Shown here piece after piece: positions 1 through 14,916 of a stretch of DNA of 54,999 nucleotides. This stretch comes from Chrysomallon squamiferum (lineage: Eukaryota > Mollusca > Gastropoda > Neomphalida > Peltospiridae): NCBI GenBank assembly GCA_012295275.1, contig CM022677.1:18485940-18540938 (forward strand), given 5' to 3'. Position 1 is the stretch's first letter. Each line of letters starts with the position of its first letter. The notes beneath the pieces were generated by a model, which worked only from the letters and a program-made list of their open reading frames with translations, was not told where the DNA came from and did no database searches. The position numbers and the translations under genes were made by a program.

Positions 1-688
1 TACGCTTATATTTCAAAGAAATGTACGAAATGTTCCGACTGTATAACGAGGTACGGAATTGACCGAGCTGTAACGAATCCCGCCTCTACGACAATTTCAA
101 TATTAGTCAGCGGTTAGCAGGAAGTCGGCATTGTTTAGTTGTTCACTGTCCACTGCGCACAACACGTCTAATTATAGAACCGGGGATTTCCGCTCTGATG
201 AATGAAAATAGAATATATTAATGTTTATAGGATCACTGATAGCAAATTAATTCACAGTTCATACATTATTAACACGACCAGTCGGGCTAGTTAGAAACAG
301 TTGTGATCAGACCGAACCAGTCGTTTACTAGACAATGTCGTTCAGACGTGCCTTACTGTCGGAGCCTGAATATATAGTTTAACACATACCTGTGTGTTTT
401 CTGGGGGTTTTCATTTTTGTTATATGTGTATGCATAAAAATGTTGTTGTGCATGTGTGTATGTTTGTGTGTGTGTATGTGTTTCTGTGTTTGTGTGTGTG
501 GGTTCACGTACTGAGCAATCACACACAGTCAGAAAGGGAAACAGACAGACAGACAGTGGCAGATAAGACACACAAAGAAAAAGAAATGATTTTTAGACTT
601 TTCAAATATTCTCGTGTCACAAATGTCAGTTTTTAGTTTTGAATGTATTAAGAATATTATTGTATATTAAGAATGATTTACTACTCAC
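1..688 (-). other. Intron 2 of TNF-like gene A (partial)
   Basis: This non-coding sequence is closely similar to intron 2 of gene B (about 15200-15860) and of gene C (about 30410-31020). By comparison with gene B, the missing exon 3 of gene A should lie only about 75 bp to the left of the window. The first 70 bases hold the right arm of the foldback sequence described in the other copies. GT-rich simple sequence occupies about 440-505. The open frames on both strands here are low-complexity and not coding. Confidence 0.7.
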
Positions 689-860
689 CTTTGGCTCTCT
701 CTCGCTGGTACTGTGTTTCTGCAAACTGCGAATAAATATAATTGTACAAAAGAATGAACAATTTTGGTTGATATGTAACAGTAAACATACATAAATATAT
801 ACATGCATACGTAATAATAATAAATAAAATAAATAAATACTACTACTGCTACTAATACTT

Positions 861-918
<58 letters not shown>

Positions 919-1330
919 CCTTTGTTACGATGTCGATCAGGTTTCGCTCACGACCAGCACAGCAGATATTTCCATCTTCTCGAACGTCGAAGTCGTAGAT
1001 GTTGTCAGTTTTGTCGTCGTCGGTGAGATAAACATCTTTGCACGGAAAGCAGACGTCGTCGTCCCATTGCACAACGGTTTGACGTTGTGACTGCACCCGT
1101 GGTGTGGTGAAAGTTAGAGATATAACGATCACCAGAAAGATGTCGATGAAAAGAAAAAGGACAACGACCTGTGTCCAGAATTTGTTTTTCTCTTTTTCTG
1201 TGTCTTTTTCTTTGTCTAAATTTTCTTTTCCATTTGGTTTGATGAGTGGCTCGTCACTGATACCTGGATTACAGCTTTCTCTCTGTCTCTCTTTTTTGTT
1301 TCGTAACAAACTTTCGTTGTTATGATCCAT
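689..1330 (-). CDS. TNF-superfamily ligand A, exons 1-2 (3' part off window)
   Basis: Exon 1 is 1330-920 (137 residues, phase 0, donor AAG|gttttt). Exon 2 is 725-689 (37 nt, acceptor cgcag, donor G|gtgagt, phase 1). The protein starts MDHNNESLLRN. It has a basic, Lys/Glu-rich cytoplasmic tail, then one hydrophobic segment around residues 55-74 (VVVLFLFIDIFLVIVI) with no signal peptide, so it is a type II membrane protein. The extracellular stalk has CFPC and ICCA cysteine pairs. The TNF domain itself would be encoded by exons 3-4, beyond the left edge. Relative to gene B, 20 residues of the cytoplasmic tail are missing in frame (the stretch around PDTKFMPREKV). Exon structure, phase and sequence match gene B closely, so I infer a functional gene. 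The family's role is trimeric cell-surface or shed cytokine signalling in immunity and cell death. Confidence 0.8.
862..914. repeat. (TAA)n microsatellite at exon 1 donor of gene A
   Basis: A trinucleotide run, read as (ATT)n on the gene strand, begins within about six bases of the exon 1 5' splice site. The same arrangement occurs in genes B and C. Confidence 0.9.
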
Positions 1331-1640
1331 TTCTTTTTTGTCTCAGAAAACTTGTATATCGCTGAGATACAAACTGCGAACTGAGAAATGTTTGTTTGAT
1401 GTTTCCTTTAAGACGTGTTGCGACTAACGAGATGATTAAACTTGAAACACCGTCCTATATGATGAGTGAATAGGGTGAGACATGGCGTTTTGCCAGCTAT
1501 CAATGACAGTCACACTAATCTTCATGCAGTTAAAATGTGTAACTTAGCCAAATGACTTAGACACAATCTGATAATCATTGTCGCTTAAATAAGTTTATAC
1601 TTGTTTATACACAACCTGTGATTTTTAATTATCTGTGATA
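1331..1640. other. 5' flank of TNF-like gene A
   Basis: This is the upstream side of the minus-strand gene. A stretch around 1365-1400 (aaactgcgaactgag) is shared with the flank of gene B (about 16640). Similar pieces occur at about 5396 and 27960, which suggests that promoter-proximal sequence was copied into the spacer. I see no clear TATA box. Confidence 0.4.
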
Positions 1641-2960
1641 CATTCTTCTTTGTACTGTAATCATGTAGTCTATGAGAATAAACTTGATGTCATTGTCAAA
1701 GTCATTGCAAAGTTATTTTGAAAGTCATTGTCAAAGTCATTGCAAAGTTATTTTGAGAGTCATTGTCAAAGTCATTGCAGAGTAATTGTCAAAGTCATTG
1801 TATGCAACCAGATTTCGCACTTTGCCAGTTATTTTTAGTAGCAGTAATTTTTATATTACAGTCAACACGTGCAGCTAGACATTTGACGTAATGCCCAAGA
1901 CCGTGAAGCTCTAGGCGTAATGACAAAATGATATCAATTCAGGCAGTCAGTCAAATGGGTTTAATGTTTGGTTTACATCTGTTTATTGTAGAGATATGTG
2001 GACCAATGCAATTCTTTATCACTATAATCTTTACAGCCTATTGGTACACATTGTGAATAAAAATGCAAGAAGTACAGAGAGTGACAGTATAACAAAAAGA
2101 ACATTTGGAGAATATGAATAATATAGAACAACAATCCGTTACTGAGATATTGGTAAAAGGGAGAATACAGTAGTTGATGCATTTTAATGATCTTGTTGTA
2201 ATAATAAACATGTAGTAAAAACGCGTTAATATGAAATGTTTTGTGTGAATGTACCTTTAGATTTATTACGAGATGTTCATTGATACGTCTGCACCCGAGC
2301 ATGGTGCGGTTGTGAAGAGATTGTATAGTTGAAATTAGTTACTAAACTTTTAGAATGTTCTGTACAAACACGAGTGTCACATTACCTACTATGTGAAGAG
2401 TCACAAGTCATCTGTAACAGTAAACTCATCAAAAATCTATAAATATTAATAACTAAAAAACGATAAAGATAAAAATAAAAGTAAAAGATTTATTTATTTA
2501 TTTATTTAATTTTATTTTTATTAATTTTTATTTATAAATTTATTATTTTTAACGGTTATGGTCCATTTCACATACACTCGAAGGAACAACAAAAGAAAAA
2601 AGATAAAACATTATTTTAACAATTTACAAGTTATTATTTTTTTTTTTGTGGCGTCTGTATGTCTGTGTATCTATGTGGCTGGGTGTCCGAATCAGTGCGT
2701 GATTGCATGTGGTATGCGTGCACACACGCACACACATTTACATACTAAAAGGTCCTCGATTTGGCAGATAGATATTTTCACAAAACTTTTTCAAACTAAA
2801 ATGGAGAAGACAGCTTTAAAGATGTAACACTTATTTTTAGAACTGCCATTAGTGTAATAGACGAGAAACTAAATATATTTATATCATAAGTTATAGACAT
2901 CAGAAATTAAAGTTTTGAAAAGAAGCAGTAAAAGGTAATACTTTGTTTAATCATTGTTTT
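1640..2960. repeat. Spacer block P, copy 1
   Basis: A non-coding block of about 1.2 kb, repeated with roughly 85-95 percent similarity by eye at 3490-4830 and 16800-17930, and in part at 31870-32310. Recognisable landmarks in order are gagaataaacttgatgtca, tctttacagcct, atggtgcggttgtgaagaga, a (TTTA)n stretch, and a CA-rich segment near 2720. Short open frames in it, such as the one at 2302-1973, are not conserved between copies and do not look coding. Confidence 0.75.
1690..1805 (+). repeat. Minisatellite, about 36-bp period
   Basis: Imperfect tandem copies built from the sub-unit gtcattgtcaaa alternating with gtcattgcaaag and a ttattttga spacer. The corresponding position in block P copy 2 (about 3556-3616) has a shorter version, so copy number varies between duplicates. 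Confidence 0.75.
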
Positions 2961-3289
2961 AAATTTATATCACGAGTCACAATAAATAAAATTTAGTAAC
3001 AAAGATACACACACACACAAACACGCACACATACACACATACAAACACACGCACACTGGTCATTTGACTCCTCAGTTTAATACGTTCCGTGACCAAGCTC
3101 GTAACTCAAATTACTGAGTATTTCTTCGAAAACAATAAGTAAGGCTTGTTATATATATTTTTTCTCCTAAGAAATCAGTTGGGATCATTGAGCGTCGCTA
3201 TGGTTCAAAATGTTTGTCGAAGATTTTATAACCTCAGTTTATTAAAAACCTTTAAATAAAACTAACATAATTTAATACTAAATCCCTAC

Positions 3290-3450
<161 letters not shown>

Positions 3451-3489
3451 GTCTTCCGTATGTGAAATATTTATACAGTGGTTTTCAGT

Positions 3490-4829
3490 TTTGTATTATC
3501 TATAATACATCCTTCTCTGTACTGTAATCCTGTAGTCTATGAGAATAAACTTGATGTCATCGTCATAAACATTGCAACGTCACTGCAAAGTCATTGCAAA
3601 GTCATTGTCAAAGTCGTTTTAGGCACCCAGTGATTCGGATCAGATTTCGCACTTTGACAGTTATTTTTAGTAACAGTAATACTTCCTTTAATTTTTATAT
3701 TACAGACAACACGTGAAACTAGACATGTGACGTAATGCCCAAGACCGCCAGACTCTTGGCCTAATGACCAATGATATCAATTCAGGCAGTTAGTCAAATG
3801 GGTTTAATGTTTTGTTTACATCTCTTTACTGTAGAGATATGTGGACCAATTCAATTCTTTATCACTGTAATCTTTACAGCCTTTTGATACGTAATTTCAA
3901 TAAAAATGCAAGAAGTACAGAGAGTGACAGTGTAATAAAAAATAAAATAAAATAAACAAAACATTTGGAGAATATAAATAATATAGAAGAACCATCCGTT
4001 AAGGAGATATTGGTAAAAGTGAGAATACAGTAGTTGATGCATTTTAATTATCTTGTTTTAATATTAAACATAAAGTAAAAACGCGTTAATATGAAATGTT
4101 TTGTGTGAATGTACCTTTAGATTTATTACGAGACGTTCATTGATACGTCTGCACCCCAGCATGGTGCGGTTGTGAAGAGATTGTATAGTTGAAATTAGTT
4201 ACTAAACTTTTAGAATGTTCTGTACAAACACGAGTGTCACATTACCTAATATGTGAAGAGTCACAAGTCATCTGTAACAGTAAACTCATCAAAAATCTAT
4301 AAATATTAATAACGAACAAATACAAGTAAAAGATTGATTTATTTATTTATTTATTTAATTTTATTTTTATTAATTTTTATTTATTAATTTATTATTTTTA
4401 ACGGTTACGGTTCATTTCACATACACTTGAAAGAACTAAAAAAAAAATAAAAAATAAAAAAATAAACATTATTTTTACAATTTACAAAATTTTAAATGAG
4501 ACGACGTATTTTTTTTTTGGCGTCTGTATGTCTGTGTATCTGTGTGGCTGGATGTCCGAATCAGTGCGTGACTGCATGTGGTATGCGTGCACACACGCAC
4601 ACACATTTACATACTAAAAGGGCCTCGCTTTGGCAGCGAGATATTTTCACAAAACACAATCAAAGTAAAATGTAGAAGACAGCTTTAAAGATGTAACACT
4701 TATTTTTAGAATTGCCACTAGAAACTAAATATATTTATATAATAAGTTACAGACTTCAGAAATTAAGTTTTGAAAAGAACCAGTAGAAGATAATACTTTG
4801 TTTAATCGTAATTTAAAATTTATAACAGT

Positions 4830-4830
<1 letters not shown>
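3490..4830. repeat. Spacer block P, copy 2
   Basis: Second copy of block P within the same unit, in the same orientation as copy 1, about 1.85 kb downstream. Gene B's unit has only one full copy (16800-17930), so this is a lineage-specific duplication or a loss in the other unit. Confidence 0.75.
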
Positions 4831-6849
<2,019 letters not shown>

Positions 6850-6850
<1 letters not shown>

Positions 6851-7414
6851 AAATAAAATTAAAGAGAATGTAAAGGAAAAAATTGGTATTATATAGTGTA
6901 CAGGGTAAGGGTTTCTACACCTTTTTTATGGACAGAGGTCCTCAGCTTACAAATTATGATAACAACTTTGGCTGGAGTCATAGCCTTCATCGACTGCTTC
7001 TGCTTCAGTATGGTACATATCTTAAAAGTACTACACTCGTACTGCCTAGCCATGTTGACTACACGCACACCTCACTCTTGTTTTTCTATGATTTCATGCT
7101 TTAATTCAATGGACATAGTCCGCTTTTTCTTCTCAGCACTTTCCTTTGCACCCACTTTCTTTGGATCCATGGAAATCTGGCAAAATACTCGACATAACGC
7201 GACTAAAATACAACAGAGATGTTTCCACGGCGAAGTGATCTGGTGAAGCAAATGAGTGAGATGCGGGATTCTGGGTGGATGTTGTGTTGTTCGTAGCGCC
7301 AACTACCGGCAGCGTGTCTGAAGCTCGCTCGTAACTCGGATTTTGTCTCGCAATTAAAAGCAAAAAATCGCGCAGACTCGTAAGTTGGAGCACTCGTATC
7401 ACTAGGCACTACTG
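6850..7414 (-). mobile_element. Tigger/pogo-like DNA transposon, decayed
   Basis: The minus strand encodes an N-terminal Tigger/CENP-B-type helix-turn-helix. It starts at about 7170 with MDPKKVGAKESAEKKK, continues TMSIELKHEIIEKQE to an in-frame stop at 7072-7074, and then reads on in the same frame as GVRVVNMARQYE and FKICTILKQKQSMKA. The element's 5' end is CAGTAGTGCCTAGTGATACG at 7414-7395, next to a TA dinucleotide as expected for the Tc1/mariner-pogo target site. The catalytic DDD region is absent and the other end is truncated near 6850, so this is an inactive relic. A sister copy lies at 18747-19311. Confidence 0.8.
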
Positions 7415-7429
7415 TATTAGAAAAATTAT

Positions 7430-7708
7430 TTATTTGTTAGTGCCAGCTATCGGTTTAATACTCAGTCTTTTAGGACAATTTGCTATTACTACATCTTCTT
7501 TTGAACCACATTGTCTGCAGATCGTAGAGTTATTTCCCCTTGTGCTCAAGCGTGTCAACGTTTCTTTACTGAGCATGTAGCCAGCTTCTTGAAAAACTGA
7601 CGTGTTTTTAGTGGACAGGAAGTAACGTAAGTTCTCTACGATGACGTAAGTATCGTCGTCTGCTTTCGTGAACCAGTCGGCGTCGTTTAAGTGGTGTTTG
7701 TAGATGTA
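7430..7708 (-). pseudogene. C1GALT1-like: C1GALT1-like exon fragment with internal deletion
   Basis: Right after a good splice acceptor (ctctctgtcag), the minus strand reads [20 protein letters not shown] and then YVIVENLRYFLS. This is the signature region, with its DxD metal-binding motif, of core-1 beta-1,3-galactosyltransferase (glycoprotein-N-acetylgalactosamine 3-beta-galactosyltransferase), which adds galactose to O-GalNAc in the Golgi. The frame stays open for 92 residues through AGYMLSKETL and STICRQCGSKEDV to a stop at 7430-7432. Compared with the family, about 16-18 residues are missing between FLST and the GGAGYVLSKEAL-equivalent, a segment that normally includes a conserved VKQGY-type motif. 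No upstream exons encoding the transmembrane anchor or N-terminal catalytic part are visible nearby. I therefore call it a gene fragment captured in the duplicated unit. It could instead be a terminal exon of a gene whose other exons I cannot see. Confidence 0.75.
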
Positions 7709-8079
7709 CTGACAGAGAGATAAAAGACAACAAAAAGTGTCACACGCACTAATGCGTGTGAAAAGTAGAAAGGTAGAAAGAAAAAGAAAAAACGAAATGA
7801 AATGTTCAAGTTATTAGTTCATTTATGCGTCGATTAATTATTATTATTTTTTTATTGTTATTAAGAATATTATTATTTTCTGTTTAGATGAATTTTTGTG
7901 TTTATTATTGTTGTTGACGTCGTAGCCGTTGTTGTTGTAGTAGTAAATACAGCAACAATAGTGAGCCGGATGATTCGCTTGATGTGTTTTCACTTTTGAC
8001 AGGCTTGATTTATAGATGTTTATATATTATTAATTAATTAAAAATCACAAAACTTAACAACAACAACAACAAAACAACA

Positions 8080-8111
<32 letters not shown>

Positions 8112-8232
8112 CATAATAATAATAATATTAATATTAATAATAATCATGATAACGATGATGATGGTGATGACAATAATAATAATCTTGATGATGATGATGA
8201 TAATAATAATAATATTAATAATCATGATGATG

Positions 8233-8270
<38 letters not shown>

Positions 8271-9980
8271 TGCGATGAATTTAAATACATATAATGACAA
8301 CACTATGCCACATATTGAACAGATAAATAAACTGTTAGTGAATGTCATTTGAGCATTCTTAATACACGTATAATCCAGTTTGATTTAAACAAACGTAACA
8401 ATTATCAATACGATTTCAATTTCTGTCCTGTTTACGACAAGGGAAGTAACTCTGTTATCAAACGTTAAGCAAAAGAAAAAGACTGGTTATCCCGCCTGAT
8501 CTCTTTCCAAACCGGTTTAATATATAACTGAAGCAATATTTAAGGAGAATAATACAATTATAATAACGATTTCAGTATCATCGCTATTTGAAAAAATACT
8601 GCAAAGTCAACTACATAATAATACATTTATTATAATGGTTTTAAAATATGTGTCTGTACATACATACATACATTCATACATACATACATACATACATACA
8701 TACATACAGACATACATACATACATGTGTCTATACATACATACATAATACATACATACATACATACATACATAGATACATATCTATATATATATATAGGC
8801 ATATTTATAGTGGATAATATGTTATAATTATTTTCTACACTCGTATTTTAATAATTTATTATAAATGAGGGTTGGTAACAATGTTACGATGCTGGTAAAG
8901 GGGTAAACACACTAGTTTATCAATTTTAATCATCTTATTGTAATAATAATTATATATTAATATAGAGTTAATATGTATTAGTTTGAGTGAACGTCCCTTT
9001 ATATTTATTACGAGTAATTTGTTGTCTCACACTACCCGAGCATGGCACCCGTTTGAGAACTTTATTTTAATCTATAAATAGAATGGTTCATTTGAATCGC
9101 CAAGTGACACGCATGACCTAGCACGCATGACACAGATAATTTACATTTCAAACACAGACTTTAAGCACGTTCTCCTCTTATTTAATATCAAAGGGGCAGA
9201 TATTCTATAGTGTTCTATTCTTATTTATTTATTTATTTAACATACTTAATATATGCTTGAAGAAACAATAAAAGAAAAAACATAAAAGATTATTTTTACC
9301 AACGTAGTTAACAATTTAGAACTTTTCAAAAGATACTGTGTCGTTTTCTTATTTCCTTGTGGGTCTCTGTGTGTCTGTGTGCGTGTGTATGTGTCTATGT
9401 GTCTGTGTGTATGTGTGCCTGTGTGTCTGTGTGTCTTTGTCTGTGTGTCTGTGTTTTTTTCTATGTGACTGTATGTGTGAATCAGTGCATGATTACATAT
9501 GGGATGAATAGGTACTGGTGCGTGTACGAGATATTTTCACAAAACATTATGAAAGCAAAATGGAGAATACAGGTTTATAAGAACGAATAAATGAATGAAA
9601 GACAACATCACAAACATAGAAAGTAGTACAGACAAAACAAATGACCATTTTGTTTCGTTATCACAATTAAGGTTTACAAGAACAACAATTATTTCTCAAA
9701 GTATTTAATCTACAAGCTAATTAGACTTAATAATCGAAAATAAATATAAGTAATAACTAATAATAGAAAGCAAATAAAAAACTAATAATCGAAAATAAAT
9801 AAAAATAATAACTAATAATAAAAAACAAATAAAACAAGTACTAATAATAGAAAAAAATAAAATAATAGCTAATAAAAGAAAATAAATAGAAATAATAACC
9901 AATCATAGAAAAAAGAAATAATGAAAACTTTCTTTTTTTTGTCTTTTTTTCTTTTTGACGAATTGCTTTTAGATAGTTGT
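7709..9980. other. Non-coding spacer with TAA, TGA and TACA repeats
   Basis: Contains (TAA)n with GATGAT interruptions at 8080-8275, (TACA)n at 8655-8800, and GT-rich sequence at 9357-9480. The interval 8360-8600, with cccgcctgatctctttcc, is duplicated at 19920-20180. No gene recognised. Confidence 0.6.
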
Positions 9981-11480
9981 AGTGTTGTCTTCAACTGGTT
10001 GTGTTGTTTGATATTCTGCCTGACAGCAATAGAGCTATTTCTCATTCCTAATGCGCACGTTATATTGAAGATCGCACGTTGACTCACATACTCACACAAT
10101 CACCTACATACTTGTACAACGCCTACTAAGTAATTGTAACTCAAAGAACCAAATACATCAACTTGTTGCGGCAGACCGAGTAATTAAGAACACAATTAAA
10201 ACTATTGTTCTCTCGATACAAGATTTTTCAAGATATCGCTGTCATACGTCACCTAGCTAACCTTTGATACATTGTTTCAGTCGTTACGTCATTCACTGAG
10301 GGAGACTGTAAATATACGTCAGAGTTTAACCTCATCCTTATTAGTTGTTTGTTATACCACGACCTCTGCTGGCTTCAAGTCTTCCGCTTTACAGAGGTGA
10401 ATTAACAATTATTCCTACGGGGAGTTGACGTAGTCGTTTTCTAACATTGACTACAGTTTTGATCAGTAATCACTCGAAATAAAGAGGTAATACCAGCGCA
10501 TTTGAAATCTGTATAAAAAAAATATACAGAAAAAAGAAGGGTATAGAAATATATAGTTATATTAGAAAAAAGTTTTAAAGTGAAAAAATAAATAAATCAA
10601 TAAATCAATAAATCAATAATAATAATAATAATAATAATAATAGTAATAAGGATTAAATAAATATATATTTTTTATTAATTCTGAGAGCAGAAGTAATAGA
10701 AGAATGAACAATTTTACAATTCTTTTATAGTAATAAAATTTGTTATTCAATATATATATATATTTCTGTGTGTGTATATCCAATATATATGTTATGTATC
10801 TCACTGATACGTATGTAAAAAAGACGTTTTCTTTACTCAATATTCTTCTTATTTTCTTTAAAAAGTTTACTGAAAAAAATAAGATCAGTGTCATAATACT
10901 ATTAAATAGTTTTTGTCTACTATAATAAACAAACAAAAAGAACAATAATAATAACAGTGTTTATTTATTTATTTATTTATGTATTTGTTTATGTATTTAT
11001 TTTTTTATTTTTTATTTATCGCCCTCTGTTATTATTTCGTATACACACTAACAAATAATAGTCTGATTATTATTGTATTTTGAATTTGCGTTAGTCTTTA
11101 AAAATAGCAGATCTTTTCAAAACGTGATTCAATACTAAATTTGAAACCTCACTGCAGATCTGCAGATACGTCTGTTAAATCCGGGTTTTAGAGATCGTGT
11201 TTCTTCTTTTCTTTATTGTGCATGTTGTAGCTAGTTTGACAAAGGGAAGTGATCAACAATAATCACAGAGGAGGGTGACAGGGCCGATACTGAGATTTGT
11301 AGACAATTAATCGTGATTTAACTTTTTGTTTGAGTTTCATAAATATAGAAGGATAATTAGAGAGACAGATACTTCGATAGAAATCTAACTGTAACACTGA
11401 AATCCTTATAATGGTAAAATGTCGTGATAATATATCAGATCAGTTATTAAAATAACAAATATCAAACTTTTTTTTACTTT
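9980..11480. repeat. Spacer block T, copy 1
   Basis: About 1.5 kb of non-coding sequence closely matched at 22440-24010. Its first 400 bp recur at 24930-25390 and its last 300 bp at 34480-34799. Landmarks in order are tagtgttgtcttcaactgg, ccacgacctctgctggct, tcgccctctgttattatttc and cactgcagatctgcagatac. It is too diverged from any protein family I know to be called coding. Confidence 0.75.
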
Positions 11481-11589
11481 TTAATGATTGCATGGAATGA
11501 CGTCACATAAGGTTAAAGTTTTCAAATGAAACAGAAGACTTACAAAATGTAAAGTGTCATAATTAATTAATTACTTAACGAACTTAATA

Positions 11590-12024
11590 TGATACTACCA
11601 CTACTACTACTACTACTACTACTATTACTACTACTACTACTACTACTATTACTAGTTCTACTACTACTACTAAAACAGCTACTACTACTATCATCAGTAT
11701 TTAATTTACTGATTAATCAGTGGTCATTTATTTCTATAATATTGGAAAACGTATTTGTTGATTTACTTATTTATTTATTTCTTAGAAAGAGCTAAAGTTG
11801 AATCTGTAGGTAGTAAATATAAAACTGCACTCCTGAGAAAACAAATTACTGCGTTAATTATACGCGAGCTGACTAAATAAAAATAAATTAAACAAATGAT
11901 AATGTCAGTATAAAAGAAAGAAAATATGGTTTATAAAGAATTTCATATACAAGACAATGATATTAGTAGTGGAGTAAAGCTGTAGCAGCAACAGTAGCAT
12001 TAGCAGTCGTAGTAATTGCAGTGT

Positions 12025-12065
<41 letters not shown>

Positions 12066-12115
12066 CAGATAAGTAAATTTATTAATGCCATACCCCACCC
12101 GTTAAATAAGCAAAA
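11590..12115. repeat. (CTA)n / (AGT)n trinucleotide tracts
   Basis: (CTA)n at 11596-11690 and (AGT)n at 12005-12065, with AT-rich sequence between. The CTA tract has a counterpart at 24107-24160 in the next unit. The leucine-rich open frame across it is an artefact. Confidence 0.85.
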
Positions 12116-12374
12116 CCCGACCTGGCTGTTTTATTTAACTGATATATATCAATATCAGTTTACTAAATAAGGCCGTGGTTTCAAATTGACACCTGACTTT
12201 TTTCTCTATCACGAAAGAGTCAAAGTTCACATCAAGCGGGTATATTAGATCACGTGTTTGAATGCTTGCCTCATTGAACTGAAACCTGGATTACACAGCA
12301 ACACAGCCTGATTGTCATCTCTTTGTTATGAAATATACAACTGGCAAGAACACCATTTTGGTTTATTTAAGTTG

Positions 12375-12480
<106 letters not shown>

Positions 12481-12719
12481 GCAGGACGTTGACGTGACAG
12501 TTAGTTGATAACGTCACTACTGTGTTACCTCTGCTTGGAATTACACAATGTATATATATACATAGACGTACGTGACAGTCAGTTGGTAACATCACTCACA
12601 GTGTTGACCTCAGATACCCCGCTATTGTCACACACTGTTTTAGAGATAATAATTAGAGATTAATTTGTTCAGTCTGATCTCACACAAACAACTTATCTCC
12701 AAAATAATGGTTATACTAC

Positions 12720-12853
12720 TTCAATACATACATACATACATACACACATACTAACACACAGACACACATAGATACATACATACCTACATACATACATACA
12801 TGCATACCAACACACACACAAATACATGCGTACACACATATATACATACACAC

Positions 12854-12910
<57 letters not shown>
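12720..12910. repeat. (TACA)n followed by (TA)n
   Basis: Tetranucleotide tract grading into about 55 bp of pure TA. The equivalent compound repeat in the next unit is at 28565-28675. Confidence 0.9.
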
Positions 12911-12913
<3 letters not shown>

Positions 12914-14023
12914 GTACGTAACCTACTAGTTACTCACTACATAAAATCACGTGTCTAAGGAATAAAGAAACAAGACGAGGTTTCAAATTAAAGGGATTTA
13001 ATATTAGTAAATTCCTGATATAGCAATGTTAACATTAACAACATAGTAACTTAGGCCTCTCCAAGGAGGACAAACTGACCACGTCAACAAAACAAATCAT
13101 ACATTTTTTTTATCAAAACAAAGCAACAGAAAACAATTGATGGTTACTTTAAAAAAAAGTCAAAAACGTAATACATGTATTAATATACGGTTCATTAGAA
13201 AAATAACTGAAGATAAGTCAATTACATGCATATAGATATTAATATCAACTGTTAAAGTTCATTTACTGATAAAATTGTAATCTTTAACAAAAACAATTAA
13301 CTTCTCTTTTGTAGAAAAACATGAACCTCTTGATTACACGAGAGTAACAGGTGTGATTTCGTGTTTATCTATTTCTGATTCCTGGACACCTGAAATACTA
13401 ACATTACTACCCTGCTAATCTGTTTGTAATCATTTCTACCACAGTTAACCAGAACTAATAACATTTTATGTAAATCTCTATATAAACAATGTATGCATAT
13501 ATGAGACATTAGTAATAATTAAACCATAAACTTTTAAAATACATATAGACATATAATTATTTCAATTGCTAAACTCGCATATAATAACAGATCGTAGTTT
13601 GAATGAAATGGAAAAGCTATTGCGCATGTGCCCGTTGCTGAGTAAATCACGAGTGCTGGACATCGATTGTTACTGAAAAAAAAGGGCAAAACACCATATA
13701 ACAGATTGTATACGATAATATCATAGAAGTCTCTGGAAAAATCCTGTACGGATATATAAGACATTAATAATAATTAAATCATAAACCTTTTAAATACAAA
13801 TATGCATGACATTCCTTCAGTTGCTAAACTCACATATTAAACAGAAGATTCATTGTCTGCAGACAAACAGCTTATATAATACATAATTGTTAAATATTAA
13901 AAAGAGATTCTTTGTCTGGGTCACACATAGTTTATATAATACTTGATTGTCACATATTAAAGAGACATTATTTGCCACGATCATCATTTTCGTCATTAGT
14001 AACAGCACTATTATTATTATTAT

Positions 14024-14055
<32 letters not shown>

Positions 14056-14319
14056 AAACTACTACTACTACTATTAGTACTTTTATTATTATTTTAGAAC
14101 AAAATATGCAAGAAATAAAATAATTACTTTAATAATTTTTGTAATATTAGTAGTACTAGTAGAAGTAGAAGTAGTAATAATAATAACATTAAGTTTACAA
14201 AACTGATTCTCATCAAACTTTTGTTAGTGAAAGTTATGTCTGCTTTGTAAGTTTGTGTTTCGTGTTTAATCATTTTCTTTTACTAAATCAGGACATCTCC
14301 ACTTGTTAGTTATAGAAAA
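12911..14319. other. Intergenic spacer downstream of TNF-like gene B
   Basis: AT-rich and non-coding. (ATT)n and (CTA)n runs lie at 14008-14095. A weak variant polyadenylation signal, ATTAAA, lies on the minus strand at 14270-14265, about 50 bases past the stop codon of gene B. The 76-codon open frame at 13764-13534 has no recognisable features. Confidence 0.5.
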
Positions 14320-14708
14320 TTACTGAAAGCAATAAATTCCGAAGTTGTGTTCGTTGATGTCCTTTTCAAGATGTTTAAAGTTCTGCACGCGCAGTTCAAT
14401 ACTGTCGTCTGCTTTCAGTTCAAACAAAGCGCCTTGGTAAGTGGGAGTAAACTCTGCTGTCGCTGATGACGTCACCACACACTGAGACTGGAAAAGTTCG
14501 AGTAATTTCTCTTCGTGTTTCCCGCCATTTCTAAGCCAGATGGAATGAACAGAAGTGGCGACATCTTGTGTTTGGTCGTTCACGAAAACAAGATGAGCGT
14601 AAATAAAACACGTGCCAGGCGTTTTTACTTGAATGCGGCCATCTTTGTACATCATCTTCTTCCCAATGATCGAAGAGTCTTGTTTCCAGTGCAGTATATT
14701 TTGTCCTT

Positions 14709-14767
<59 letters not shown>

Positions 14768-14880
14768 TAATAACAATAATAATTATCAACAATTGTTTAG
14801 CAAACTCTGTTTCTCTCTCTATCTCATACATAGCTACAAATCCACATTAAAGCTAGAACTTCTAATAAACAGACTGATAA

Positions 14881-14916
<36 letters not shown>

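Noticed and set aside
8034-8348. 104-codon Ile-rich frame
   Set aside because: (TAA)n/(GAT)n repeat artefact.
13534-13764. 76-codon minus-strand frame with hydrophobic stretches
   Set aside because: No counterpart in the matching spacer of the next unit and no recognisable motif.
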